Positions 25,263 through 34,211 of a DNA stretch of 52,919 nucleotides are shown here, piece after piece. This DNA is from Candidatus Hydrogenedentota bacterium. GTDB taxonomy: Bacteria; Hydrogenedentota; Hydrogenedentia; Hydrogenedentales; SLHB01. Numbering within the stretch: position 1 is the stretch's first letter; every line of letters begins with the position of its first letter. The stretch lies in the NCBI GenBank assembly GCA_016209895.1, contig JACQVH010000217.1:1-52919 (forward strand), read 5' to 3'. Both the position numbers and the translations under genes were made by a program. The notes beneath the pieces were generated by a model. The model was not told where the DNA came from, made no database searches, and was given only the letters and a program-made list of their open reading frames with translations.

Positions 25263-25364
25263 ACGATTCCCGCGCGGTGTTAAGATCATTAGGCAGGACG
25301 AAATGTCCAGAGTCACCAATGTTCAGTGAAGGAATGGGGGAACTTATTCGTCTAGGTGTTTGAC

Positions 25365-26078
25365 ATGGAGAACCGATTTCGTCGCAGCTTGGTCTGCGTT
25401 GTAATGGTAGTTTCGCTGGCCAGCACCGTCTTTGCGCAGGAAAGACCTCCGCAGCCTACGGCGCTGGAGTTTGTCGCCAAGGCCGGCGTTGAACTGGTGC
25501 TGTCCATGGTACTGGGCACCCAAACCCGGTTGGACGCGGTCCGACTGAATCCGCAGGAGCAAAGCCTGGAGCTCACTAACCTGCGCATCGCCAATCCTAA
25601 GGGGTTCGAGTCGCCCACGGCGATTTCGGCGAAGTCCATTCGGGTGGAAGCGGACCCGAAGCTACTCTTCGCACGAGACCCCGAAGTGCGCCTCATCGGG
25701 GTGAACGGCGTTACCGTGAACGCGGAAACGAACCTATCCCAGGGTTCCAACCTGCTGAAGCTTCTTAAGAACGTCCAAGATTCGCAGAAAGGCGCCTTCA
25801 AACAATCCGACCACGGGCAAAAAATGTGGCGCGTCCGTAAAGGGGTGCTGGACGGCTGCGAAGTAAACGTGGTTACCGATCTCTTAGGCGCGCAGCGCTC
25901 GCAGAAGCGACTCGGAAAAATCGAGATGGACTTCATGGGTCCGGACGGGCGCGGCATGACCGCCGATCAGGCCATGGGCGAAGTGCTGGGTCGCTTGGTC
26001 AAGGAATTGGATTTACTTGACCAGACTTCGCCCGCGCAACCGGTAATCGATCTATTTGAAACCTTCAAGAGGCGCTGA
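25365..26078 (+). CDS. AsmA-like periplasmic protein
   Basis: 237 aa from ATG 25365 (the track starts at an upstream GTG). Signal peptide RRSLVCVVMVVSLASTVFAQ. A single AsmA/TamB-like repeat follows: LDAVRLNPQEQSLELTNLRI ANPKGF, then AKSIRVEADPKLLFARDPE and VNGVTVNAETNLSQGSNLLK, the beta-strand pattern of AsmA family members (thought to move or organise lipids between membranes). It is much shorter than full AsmA (about 600 aa). Upstream of a C45 hydrolase gene; the two are separated by a microrepeat. Confidence 0.65.
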   Translation: MENRFRRSLVCVVMVVSLASTVFAQERPPQPTALEFVAKAGVELVLSMVLGTQTRLDAVRLNPQEQSLELTNLRIANPKGFESPTAISAKSIRVEADPKLLFARDPEVRLIGVNGVTVNAETNLSQGSNLLKLLKNVQDSQKGAFKQSDHGQKMWRVRKGVLDGCEVNVVTDLLGAQRSQKRLGKIEMDFMGPDGRGMTADQAMGEVLGRLVKELDLLDQTSPAQPVIDLFETFKRR

Positions 26079-26089
26079 CTACAATCGGG

Positions 26090-26150
26090 GCTCGGGTTTC
26101 GGGACTCAGATTTTGGGTTTCGGGATTCCGGTCAATGGTTTTGGGCGTAA
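26090..26150. repeat. Microrepeat (TCGGGTTTCGGGAYTC-type)
   Basis: GGGCTCGGGTTTCGGGACTC, then AGATTTTGGGTTTCGGGATT: the words TCGGGTTTCGGGACTC and TTGGGTTTCGGGATTC repeated once or twice with decay, between the AsmA-like stop and the C45 start. No gene. Confidence 0.5.
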
Positions 26151-26174
26151 CCGGTGGTAATCGAAGGGGTTCAG

Positions 26175-27431
26175 ATGATGCGTAGATCAGCGGTCTTTTT
26201 CACGTCGGGGATCGCCTTGTTGTTCCTCTCCTGGCCGGCATTAGCGGCAGGATACCGAACCATGACGGGAAGCGGCTCCGACGAAGTTCCCGTATTGGTG
26301 GTCACGGGCACGCCTTACGAAATGGGGTATGCACTCGGGCAATTGATGAAAGATGAGGTGCGCGGTCTTTTGGGAACGTATCTGCAAATCGCGCAAACCG
26401 GCGACGCGAAACGCTTCTCGAATGAAACGTTGGATGCCGCGTGGGAATCCATCTCACCGCACACCAGCGACCGTTTCAAAGAAGAGTTGCGCGGCGTGGC
26501 GGACGGCACCGGAATGTCGCTGGATGCTGTGCGGCGCGCCCACATGGTCCCAGTTGTGGCCGACTTCGCATGCAGCGGCGTCGCGGTCTGGGGCAAGGCG
26601 AGTGCCAACGGCGATCTGTACCAAATCCGCAACCTGGATTATGAAACGGGGGCAGGACTTCAAGATTACCCGGCGGTCGTGATCTACATTCCCGACAAAG
26701 GGATTCCACACGTCAACGTAACGTTTGCCGGTTCGATCGGTGTCAACACTGGCATGAATGCGGAGGGCGTCGCATTGACAGAAATTGGTGACACGCCCGG
26801 CGGCGACTATCCGTTTGATCTCAATGGCGTGCACTTCACGACGATGTTCCGCGACATACTCTATGATGCGCACAATCTGGACGAAGCGGTGAGCATGATC
26901 AAGCAGGCCCCGCGCATCAAGAAGTATCATTTCATCGTAGGAGACGGAAAGAACAAAAAAGCCGTCAAGATGAAGGCCCACGCGCCGGAATTGCTCATCT
27001 GGAACGACAACGACCCGAAGGACGAAGCGGCGCCCAATGTCTTCGAGAACATCGTGTATCACGCCGAAGGCCGGAATCCCATTGCGTTCGCGCACTTGTC
27101 GAAATACCAAGGGAAATACGATCCGCAACGGATGATTGAACTGTCGAAGAGCGTGCCTATCAAGGGCAGCAATCTGCTGGACGTCGTGTATGATGCCACG
27201 ACCCTCGAGCTCTGGGTGGCTTACGCCGAAAAAGTGGAGAACGCCTATCTGCGGCCTTACGTCCACGTGAAGATGAAGGATTATCTGCCTTACAACCCGA
27301 AGGGTGAACATCTCATTGTTACAAAAGAAACCACCGCCACCGGTCCATCGAAGGTCGCGCGACTGGCAGTACTGGCCGCGCCGTTGCTGCTGTTGACAGG
27401 AGTTGCGACTTGGTGGATCCGCTGGGCGTAA
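26175..27431 (+). CDS. C45 family Ntn-hydrolase (acyl-transferase/amidase), exported, C-terminally anchored
   Basis: 418 aa from ATG 26175 (GAAGGGG upstream). Signal peptide RRSAVFFTSGIALLFLSWPA. C45 peptidases (isopenicillin-N acyltransferase type) self-cleave to expose an N-terminal nucleophile Cys. Here PYEMGYALGQLMKDEVRGLL precedes, then VVADFACSGVAVWGKASANG with Cys at residue 133 and LYQIRNLDYE matching the YGRNLDW signature. The C-terminus ends in a hydrophobic helix and WIRWA, a likely membrane anchor. It probably hydrolyses an N-acyl amide. The next two genes are an enoyl-CoA hydratase and a second C45 domain fused to a ceramidase-like domain. Confidence 0.82.
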   Translation: MMRRSAVFFTSGIALLFLSWPALAAGYRTMTGSGSDEVPVLVVTGTPYEMGYALGQLMKDEVRGLLGTYLQIAQTGDAKRFSNETLDAAWESISPHTSDRFKEELRGVADGTGMSLDAVRRAHMVPVVADFACSGVAVWGKASANGDLYQIRNLDYETGAGLQDYPAVVIYIPDKGIPHVNVTFAGSIGVNTGMNAEGVALTEIGDTPGGDYPFDLNGVHFTTMFRDILYDAHNLDEAVSMIKQAPRIKKYHFIVGDGKNKKAVKMKAHAPELLIWNDNDPKDEAAPNVFENIVYHAEGRNPIAFAHLSKYQGKYDPQRMIELSKSVPIKGSNLLDVVYDATTLELWVAYAEKVENAYLRPYVHVKMKDYLPYNPKGEHLIVTKETTATGPSKVARLAVLAAPLLLLTGVATWWIRWA

Positions 27432-27455
27432 GCGAAAAGGAGGACAAGGAATCTC

Positions 27456-28238
27456 ATGGCCTATCAGAACATCATCGTTGAGGAGGCGGAAAATTGGGCG
27501 TGGATTACGTTGAATCGGCCGAAAGCCAATGCCCTTTCGCTCGAGCTGATGTTAGAACTGGGCGCGGCACTCGGGGAATGGCGAGATCACCGCGCGGTTC
27601 GGTGCGTCCTCATTACCGGCGGCGGTGACCGCTTTTTCAGCGCCGGGGCGGACGTACCGACGATTCAGAAGACGTTGGGCAATCCGATAACCGGCGGCAG
27701 TCTGCTGGAAGCCGGAGTGAAAACCGTTAACGCGATTGAAGCATATCCCAAACCCGTCATCGCCGTCGTCAATGGAATGGCCTTCGGCGGCGGTTGCGAG
27801 TTAACTCTGGCGTGCCACCTTCGTATCGCCGCGGACACCGCACAATTCGGGCAGCCCGAAATCAACTTAGGCATCATTCCCGGCTGGGGCGGCACGCACC
27901 GGTTGCCCCGTCTCATTGGAGAATCACGCGCCATGGAATGGCTGTTGACGGGTCGGACATTCTCGGCTCAGGAAGCCCTGCAGGCGGGACTCGTCTGCAA
28001 AGTGGTCCCAAAAGAAGCGCTGAAGTCCGCGGCGTCGGAACTGGCGAAGGTGATCGCCGGTAAACCCGTTGCGGCTACGCACGCAACGCTGGAAGTAATC
28101 CGCGAACGCGCGCTGTATCCGGAGCGGGGTATCGAACTCGAAGCGACTGCCTTCGCCAAAGTCGCCGCTACCAAGGATGCCGCCGAAGGCGTGGCGGCCT
28201 TCCTGGAAAAGCGTCCGGCCAAGTTCACGGGCGAATGA
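27456..28238 (+). CDS. Enoyl-CoA hydratase/isomerase family protein
   Basis: 260 aa crotonase fold, length normal. ENWAWITLNRPKANALSLEL is the N-terminal hallmark; FSAGADVPTIQ is the acyl-CoA oxyanion loop; NGMAFGGGCELTLACHLRIA carries the first catalytic Glu and GQPEINLGIIPGWGGTHRLP the second, so it is likely an active hydratase. Hydrates enoyl-CoA in fatty-acid oxidation, or acts on another acyl-CoA. GAGGAC-type ribosome-binding site upstream. It ends in TGA directly joined to the ATG of the next gene, suggesting co-translation with the ceramidase-C45 fusion. Confidence 0.9.
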   Translation: MAYQNIIVEEAENWAWITLNRPKANALSLELMLELGAALGEWRDHRAVRCVLITGGGDRFFSAGADVPTIQKTLGNPITGGSLLEAGVKTVNAIEAYPKPVIAVVNGMAFGGGCELTLACHLRIAADTAQFGQPEINLGIIPGWGGTHRLPRLIGESRAMEWLLTGRTFSAQEALQAGLVCKVVPKEALKSAASELAKVIAGKPVAATHATLEVIRERALYPERGIELEATAFAKVAATKDAAEGVAAFLEKRPAKFTGE

Positions 28239-30566
28239 ATGAATCGTGGCATCGCGCTCATTCTTCTTGTCGCGCTCTCGCGCGCGGCCTTCGCCTTTGA
28301 AGCGGGAGCCGGCAAGGCCGAGATCACGCCTCCACTCGGCACGCCGCTAAATGGCTACTTCGACCGCCTGGGACGTGGTGCCACGCGGGTCCACGATCCG
28401 GTCTGGGCGCGTAGCCTGTATCTCGACGACGGCGAGACTAAAGTATTCCTGATCAATACTGACCTTTGCGTCCTCAACCGTGAACTGCGGAACCGGGTCC
28501 TGGAACTCGCGCCGAACGTGGTCCCACGTGAACATATCATCCTCACAGCCACCCACAACCACAGCGCCCAGGGAGCGACAATCAGGCCGCTCCTGTTCCG
28601 TTCCATCTCCGGTCGGTTCATGCCCGAAGTACTGGAACTGACGGCCCGAGGCATTGTGGCCTCCATGCAAGCGGCATATGACGCGCGCAAGAGGGCAGCC
28701 ATCGGCTATACCACAACAACCCAGGAAGGTCTTTCGGCCAATCGCCGCCATGACGGCGGTGTAACCGATCCGCAGATCGGCGTCCTGCGCGTAGACGACG
28801 CCGACGGGAATCCAATTGCCATCGCAGGAAACTTCGCCGCTCATCCCACCACTGTGCCGGATGAGGACGCGCTGGCCGTCTCCGCCGATTATCCCGGATT
28901 CTTTTACCAGGAACTGGAACGGTTGTCGGGTGCAGGATGCGTGGCGTTGTTCTTCAACGGCGCCGAAGGAAATCAACGTTGCGGCAATCCGGAGAACAAG
29001 GATGGCTGGGCGCGTACTGAGTCCGTCGGCCGCTTGCTGGCCACGAGAGTCAAGGAAGCGGCCAACGGGATCAAGTGCGCCGAAGCGAAACTGCAGGTGA
29101 GATACGCTGCGCCGGACTTGCCATTAACCATCGCCGACCGGTTGCTCCCCCATTCCACGATATTGCACACGTTGGAGATCGGCGATCTTCTCATAATCTT
29201 CTTTCCAGGCGAGCCTTGCGTCGAAATCGGCCTCGAACTTCGCAGTCGTGCACTCGCCAGAGGTTACGCGGCACAGTTTACGGTCGGCCTGAGCGACGAC
29301 CACTTGTTGTACTTCGCACCCTATGTTTGTTACAGCCATCTCGAGTATGAAACCGGCATGAGTTTCTATGGCCCGTTCATCGAGGAGTGGTTCTATCGCG
29401 AGTTCGAGAAACTGATGACCCGGGGAAACCCGGAGACGGACCGCGCCGCGCCGGAAGCGAACACGGAGCTGTTAGAGAAACTGCGAATAATTCGATTCTC
29501 CGGCACGTCTTACGAGATTGGATTCCAGCGCGGCCAAGTGTTTCGAGAAGACCTCCGTAAGGCCTACCAAGAGTGGGTGCTCGCGCCGGTCGCATCCCGA
29601 GAATTAGTCCCGAACGCGGGTCTTTGGAGACTGGCGCCGTCGTTCATTGACCTTAGTCCGCTGGCATTGCCGCGCCTGGCGGTCGGCATGCGCCCGATGT
29701 TGGCCGGCCTCTCGGAAGACGTGGTACGCGAGATTGACGGCGTCGCGGTCGGTTCGAGTCTGCCGTTTGATGCAGTGTGGCTGTTGCAGTGCCTCGGCAC
29801 ATCGGCGGCCCCTTACGATCTGGCGGACCTGTATCGCGCCCCGTACTGTACGATGTTCGCGGCCGTGGGCGACCGTGCGGGCGCCGACGATGTTTTGGTG
29901 GGACGCAATTTCGATTGGAAAGGTGACGAGTCCGTGGTAATAATCGAGCATTGTCCCGCGCGCGGCCATCGGTTTATCCAAATCGGCTTTCCGTGGAGCG
30001 TAGGTGTTTTCTCGGGCATGAATAATGCCGGTGTGGTGCTCTGCGCGGAGCGGGTGGAAACTTTGGGCAGACCCGGCGCGGACGGTCCGCCGTTGGAACT
30101 CATTCTGCGTGACGTCCTGCAGTCTGCCGATACCTCACAAGACGCGATCGCGTCGCTGCAAGCACTTTTGCATGTTCAGGGGTATCACGTGCTGGTCGCG
30201 GGCCCGCGCGATACAGAGGCCCGGGTTCTGGAATTCGGACCGACCATAGCGGTCCGCGAACCGATCGAGGGACTGCTCTTGGGTACTGACCCGGAGTCAC
30301 CGTCGGCGGATGAGGCGGCGCAAACGCGGTATGGTCGGCTGCGGCGACTCCTGAAGGAAGAACGGATTATCGCCGCCGCGGAGATTGAGACGTTCCTTCG
30401 GGACCGCGAGGCCGGTCAACAAGGTCAAGCCTGTATTCTGAACGACCAGACCCGTTGTAGCGTCATTTTTGAGCCCAAAAATCGGCGCGTTCGGGTAGCG
30501 TTCCCCGAAGAACCAGGCCGACTAGGATCGTTCGCACAATTGAGCCTCGCTGAGGACAAATCATGA
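28239..30566 (+). CDS. Fusion: neutral ceramidase-like domain + C45 Ntn-hydrolase domain
   Basis: 775 aa with signal peptide (RGIALILLVALSRAAFAFEA). Residues about 20-395: neutral ceramidase N-terminal-type domain (AGKAEITPPLGTPLNGYFDR; ILTATHNHSAQG with metal-binding His; GNFAAHPTTVP second His; LFFNGAEGNQRCGNPENKDG in the active-serine region, where the family motif QG-x-x-GD-x-x-P is altered). Residues about 410-760: C45 domain (GTSYEIGFQRGQVFREDLRK; DLYRAPYCTMFAAVG with Cys537 as expected nucleophile; DVLVGRNFDWKGDESVV). Two different amidase domains in one exported chain are unusual. It would cleave N-acyl amides, perhaps sphingolipid-like. ATG immediately follows the enoyl-CoA hydratase stop. 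Confidence 0.8.
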   Translation: MNRGIALILLVALSRAAFAFEAGAGKAEITPPLGTPLNGYFDRLGRGATRVHDPVWARSLYLDDGETKVFLINTDLCVLNRELRNRVLELAPNVVPREHIILTATHNHSAQGATIRPLLFRSISGRFMPEVLELTARGIVASMQAAYDARKRAAIGYTTTTQEGLSANRRHDGGVTDPQIGVLRVDDADGNPIAIAGNFAAHPTTVPDEDALAVSADYPGFFYQELERLSGAGCVALFFNGAEGNQRCGNPENKDGWARTESVGRLLATRVKEAANGIKCAEAKLQVRYAAPDLPLTIADRLLPHSTILHTLEIGDLLIIFFPGEPCVEIGLELRSRALARGYAAQFTVGLSDDHLLYFAPYVCYSHLEYETGMSFYGPFIEEWFYREFEKLMTRGNPETDRAAPEANTELLEKLRIIRFSGTSYEIGFQRGQVFREDLRKAYQEWVLAPVASRELVPNAGLWRLAPSFIDLSPLALPRLAVGMRPMLAGLSEDVVREIDGVAVGSSLPFDAVWLLQCLGTSAAPYDLADLYRAPYCTMFAAVGDRAGADDVLVGRNFDWKGDESVVIIEHCPARGHRFIQIGFPWSVGVFSGMNNAGVVLCAERVETLGRPGADGPPLELILRDVLQSADTSQDAIASLQALLHVQGYHVLVAGPRDTEARVLEFGPTIAVREPIEGLLLGTDPESPSADEAAQTRYGRLRRLLKEERIIAAAEIETFLRDREAGQQGQACILNDQTRCSVIFEPKNRRVRVAFPEEPGRLGSFAQLSLAEDKS

Positions 30567-32203
30567 GCGAGACCGTGCGCAATTATACTGGAGCGACCGG
30601 GCCGTTACGTAGGCGCGGTCCGGTGCGACCCAGGCGGGCCGTGGTCCGAGCCCTGCTATTGTTGCTAACGGCCGTGCTGACCGCCTATGCATTCTGGTCC
30701 ACACGCGACCATGTGCCGGAAGGGCGGTTCATACCGAAAGAACAAGGGTACATCGTGTGTCTTCGAGATATCCTCGCGCGCCGCGCTGAGATCGGGGCCT
30801 CGAATCTCTGGACGGCTTTGCCCGAATCACCGGTGGTAAACGAAGTCGCCCGCGCGTTTAGGAGCGATCTTGGCCTGCCCGAATGGCTGCTGAACAACCT
30901 GATTGGACAAACCTCGTACCTGACGGGCAACCGCATCGCGTATGCTGGAGACGTACTATTTATCACCAAGATGACGCGACTGGGTACCCTATTGTCGCGA
31001 TTTGATCAGTGGACACCTTGGGTGCAGCGGGACGAGGCCGGGGGACTGGGACTACGAAAACTGCCGCAGCGCTCGCTTTACTATGCCGTTCGCGGGCGTG
31101 TGCTAATCGTGAGTAGTTCGCGGGACAGTTTGATTCGTTCGCTCACCCTTCTGGAAGCAGACGCCGCCGGCGAGGCCACGCTGCAAACCATGTTCGCCGA
31201 GGCGGGCACGCAAGACGTGAGTGGAAGTCTCTATTTTGACCTCGAGGACCCGGCCGGCAACGTATTGGATTCGGCGCAGTTCGCGGTCCAGATCGATCCG
31301 GAAATCATCCGCGTTCACTGCCGCGGCGCCTTGCGTCCCGGTTCGTCAGAACACTTCGGCCCCCTGTTGTCCGGTGCAAGCCCGCAGCCACTGATGGTGC
31401 CGCCACCGGGCATGGTGGAAATTTCGGCCAACTTAGGAAAACCCGTTAGGGACGTGTTTGCCGGTCTCGGCAAGGCCGTACCGTGGCCCTGGCTATCCGA
31501 GGCGCAATGGCAAAAGTGGGAACAATCGTCCGACGGCCCGGTTTCCGGTCTGGGCCAAATGCTGACCGTGTTGCTGGGACCCACCGGGCCCGGTCTGCGC
31601 CTGAGTTGGACCGGGGTAGACATCCATGAGATGTTTCCCATGCCGGAACTGGTGGCAACGGCCGACCTTCGCAATACGACGGCCGAGGCGCTGTTTGGTC
31701 GTCTTCCGACCGCGCCATCAGGGTTACCCGAATGGGCCGCTTTTCCCCATTATGATGCCCAGACCCAGCGCGTCTATTTGCCGATGATCGGCGGCCCCAC
31801 CCTCGAGCCCACTGCGGCGGTCTACGGGAAGACCTTGCTGCTCAGCAGCAGTCGAAGAGTGGCCGAGTCGTTGCTGGCGCAACCGCCCGAAACCCATCTT
31901 CTGCCGCAACTCGGAAACCTATTTGTACGGATTCGACCTCCGGAAATCGTCAAGAGCCTCGTCGAGGTAGCGCGATTATTGGTAGACATGGGAATGTTGC
32001 CGGGATATACACCGGAAAGCTTCGAAGCCGCGGCCTCGGATTGGCAGCAGCGGGCTCAGCACCTCGATAACATCACCATGGTCGCCGCCGTTCAGGAAGG
32101 GATTGTATCCGCGCAACTGGACTTGAGCCTGGTAGCATCCCCGCCGGGGGCGCCTCCGGCATCAGTACCGAAATCACTTGTTTCCGGTACCCCTTCACAG
32201 TAG
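30563..32203 (+). CDS. Membrane-anchored protein of unknown function
   Basis: 546 aa; the start overlaps the previous stop by ATGA. A single N-terminal membrane helix (AVVRALLLLLTAVLTAYAFW) after a basic cytoplasmic stretch leaves a 500-residue extracytoplasmic domain. Phrases such as SLYYAVRGRVLIVSSSRDSL and AVYGKTLLLSSSRRVAESLL recur at two places, giving a two-fold internal repeat (VRGRVLIVSSS / VYGKTLLLSSS, about residues 180 and 415) of the type seen in DUF3352-like proteins. No enzyme motif. Function unknown; co-directional with scpA, but the two seem linked only by position. Confidence 0.55.
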   Translation: MSETVRNYTGATGPLRRRGPVRPRRAVVRALLLLLTAVLTAYAFWSTRDHVPEGRFIPKEQGYIVCLRDILARRAEIGASNLWTALPESPVVNEVARAFRSDLGLPEWLLNNLIGQTSYLTGNRIAYAGDVLFITKMTRLGTLLSRFDQWTPWVQRDEAGGLGLRKLPQRSLYYAVRGRVLIVSSSRDSLIRSLTLLEADAAGEATLQTMFAEAGTQDVSGSLYFDLEDPAGNVLDSAQFAVQIDPEIIRVHCRGALRPGSSEHFGPLLSGASPQPLMVPPPGMVEISANLGKPVRDVFAGLGKAVPWPWLSEAQWQKWEQSSDGPVSGLGQMLTVLLGPTGPGLRLSWTGVDIHEMFPMPELVATADLRNTTAEALFGRLPTAPSGLPEWAAFPHYDAQTQRVYLPMIGGPTLEPTAAVYGKTLLLSSSRRVAESLLAQPPETHLLPQLGNLFVRIRPPEIVKSLVEVARLLVDMGMLPGYTPESFEAAASDWQQRAQHLDNITMVAAVQEGIVSAQLDLSLVASPPGAPPASVPKSLVSGTPSQ

Positions 32204-32216
32204 CATTGGGACACCC

Positions 32217-33038
32217 ATGACCGATCAAAGTGATGCCAAAGTCGGACACGAGGCGGCCAAAGAGAGCGTTGCGGGCAGCTTCATCGTGGACCAGGCAACG
32301 GACGAAGTCCTCCGTTTGCACCTCGACAAGTTCGAAGGTCCTTTCGAGGTACTCCTGTATCTCATTCGGTCTCAAGAGATTGACATCTTCGACATTCCCA
32401 TCCTGAGGATTACTGAACAATACCTGCGCTTTCTGGAGTTGATGCGGGAGGAGAATCTCGATGTCGCGGGCGAGTTCCTGGTCATGGCCGCCACCCTCAT
32501 CCAGATCAAAGCAAAGATGCTGGTGCCAGCGGAACTGGATCAGAATGAGGAAGAGGAAATCGAGGAAGGCGATCCGCGATTGGAACTGGTCGAGAAACTG
32601 CTCGAATACCGGCGATATCGGGACGTGGCGGCGCGTCTGCAATTCCTGGAAGGGGAGCGACAAGGCTGGTTCGCCCGCCACGTGAAGCCGGAACCGACGG
32701 GCCCCGCGGAGGAAGAGGAATATTTGGAAGTGGCCTTGTACGACCTGATTGATGCGTTCAAAGGGGTGTTACGTTACGTCTCTGACGACCTCTTCCACAC
32801 GGTCCAGGCGGAACAACATTCGGTGGATGAGAAGATCGCCCGCATCGAGGAATTACTTTTCCAGCGCGGGAGTCTTTCCTGGATGGACTTGTTCCGGGAA
32901 TGCAAAAGTCGGATCGAGTTGATCTGCTGTTTTCTCGCCATCCTGGAACTTTGCCGGATCGGCCGCATACGCGCGCACCAGCACCGGGTGTTTGACGAAA
33001 TCCGCCTAGTACCCGCTCAGGAAGGCGCGAAGCATTGA
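32217..33038 (+). CDS. scpA: Segregation and condensation protein A
   Basis: 273 aa from the ATG at 32217. Kleisin that bridges the SMC dimer together with ScpB to condense chromosomes. Seen: LRLHLDKFEGPFEVLLYLIR, SQEIDIFDIPILRITEQYLR, LDVAGEFLVMAATLIQIKAK and ML, which is the canonical ScpA N-terminus; central acidic linker (NEEEEIEEGDPRLELVEKLL); C-terminal winged-helix RIELICCFLAILELCRIGRI. Length is normal. scpB is not the next gene; instead yraN overlaps. Weak Shine-Dalgarno, and the ORF-track start at 32178 overlaps the previous gene and is not preferred. Confidence 0.92.
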   Translation: MTDQSDAKVGHEAAKESVAGSFIVDQATDEVLRLHLDKFEGPFEVLLYLIRSQEIDIFDIPILRITEQYLRFLELMREENLDVAGEFLVMAATLIQIKAKMLVPAELDQNEEEEIEEGDPRLELVEKLLEYRRYRDVAARLQFLEGERQGWFARHVKPEPTGPAEEEEYLEVALYDLIDAFKGVLRYVSDDLFHTVQAEQHSVDEKIARIEELLFQRGSLSWMDLFRECKSRIELICCFLAILELCRIGRIRAHQHRVFDEIRLVPAQEGAKH

Positions 33039-33412
33039 GGTGGCCATGGCAACCCCCTTTGCCGCTCGGCCGCCGGGGAGAAGACCTCGCGGCGGCATAC
33101 TTGCGCCGCGCCGGATACCGGATACTCAAACGGAATGTGCGCCTCGGCCGCTACGAAGTGGACATCATCGCCCAGGAAAAGGATACGGTGGCCTTTGTCG
33201 AGGTGAAGACACGGCGCAGCGATTCCATAGCCGCGCCGGAAGAAAACGTGAGCGCGACCAAGAAACTTCACCTCCGAAAGGCGGCGCATCACTACCTGAC
33301 ACGTAACAATGATGGGCGGTTGTACTATCGTTTTGATGTGGTGGCAGTCCTGCTGCCGGACGGTGGAAAACCGACGGTAACACTGTATCGCGACGCCTTC
33401 CGGGACGAATAA
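33035..33412 (+). CDS. yraN: YraN family (UPF0102) nuclease-like protein
   Basis: 125 aa, TTG start overlapping the scpA stop (TTGA) with AGGAAGG 7 nt upstream. The UPF0102 fold is a Holliday-junction-resolvase-like PD-(D/E)XK domain: GRRGEDLAAAYLRRAGYRIL, RNVRLGRYEVDIIAQEKDTV (catalytic E-x-D), AFVEVKTRRS (E-x-K). All catalytic-type residues are conserved. Biological role not established; often next to housekeeping genes such as rnhB or dprA. Here it is coupled to scpA. Confidence 0.9.
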   Translation: MRWPWQPPLPLGRRGEDLAAAYLRRAGYRILKRNVRLGRYEVDIIAQEKDTVAFVEVKTRRSDSIAAPEENVSATKKLHLRKAAHHYLTRNNDGRLYYRFDVVAVLLPDGGKPTVTLYRDAFRDE

Positions 33413-33597
33413 TCGCGGGCATCGGAAAGGCATTGACAATTCCTGGCGCACATGCCAAAATGCTTTGGGCTCCAATAGATCGCCTTCGTCGGGATTTCAA
33501 TGCGTCATCGTATATCGGGGCCTTTATTTTCTTGATCCGCACTAAGGGCCAGTGGTGCGGGATAACTGCTTGTCTCCTGCCAGAAAGGGTCCTCTGA

Positions 33598-34152
33598 ATG
33601 GATGACGTCGCAAGTTTAAGAGCCGCCATTGAAGACCTCGAACAACGAATCCACGAGGTAAGCCGGGAGCGGGTGGAGTTGGAGCGTCGTTGTCACATCC
33701 TCGAAAAGCTGGCCCACCGCGACCCAACCACGGGCCTACGCACCGAACACTACCTTCGAGGCCGAATCGGAGAGGAAATCGGGCGGTCGTTGCGCTACTC
33801 CTCCCCCGCCGCGCTGATTACCCTCTGTCCTCCCGGAGAATCCCTCGAAGTCATCCCCAGGCTGGGAGAACGCTTAGTAGACGAACTCCGCGCCACGGAC
33901 CATATCTTTGGTCTCAGCGGTGGGAGCCTGGCGATTCTCCTTCTCGAAACACCCTCGGAAGGCGCCGAGAAAGTCATCGAAAGAATCCGGCTCATGTTGG
34001 AGCAATTCATCCGCGGATTCGGACACACCGTAACCTGCTTCCCCTTGGATTCACAGGTGGCCGAGGAGTTCCTATCTGTGGCCATGCAACGGCACAACCA
34101 AGTCGCTCAACGGCTCCATCCCGAGGCGCCGACTTCCGCGCCAGCGCACTAG
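33598..34152 (+). CDS. Degenerate GGDEF-domain protein
   Basis: 184 aa. Residues 1-40 form a probable coiled coil (SLRAAIEDLEQRIHEVSRER), followed by RDPTTGLRTEHYLRGRIGEE, the D-x-L-T-G-L-x-N-R-x-x-x start of diguanylate cyclases, and the end EKVIERIRLMLEQFI. The active site RxGGDEF is replaced by LSGGSLAILLLE, so Asp and Glu needed for c-di-GMP synthesis are gone; the fold may serve as a sensor or partner. The protein is slightly shorter than a full GGDEF domain with leader. Separated by about 185 bp from yraN. Confidence 0.65.
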   Translation: MDDVASLRAAIEDLEQRIHEVSRERVELERRCHILEKLAHRDPTTGLRTEHYLRGRIGEEIGRSLRYSSPAALITLCPPGESLEVIPRLGERLVDELRATDHIFGLSGGSLAILLLETPSEGAEKVIERIRLMLEQFIRGFGHTVTCFPLDSQVAEEFLSVAMQRHNQVAQRLHPEAPTSAPAH

Positions 34153-34211
34153 ATTTCAATCGGGAAACGATGCCTCGCCCGGCGGCCCGGGGCTACGCCT
34201 CCGGCGTGGTA

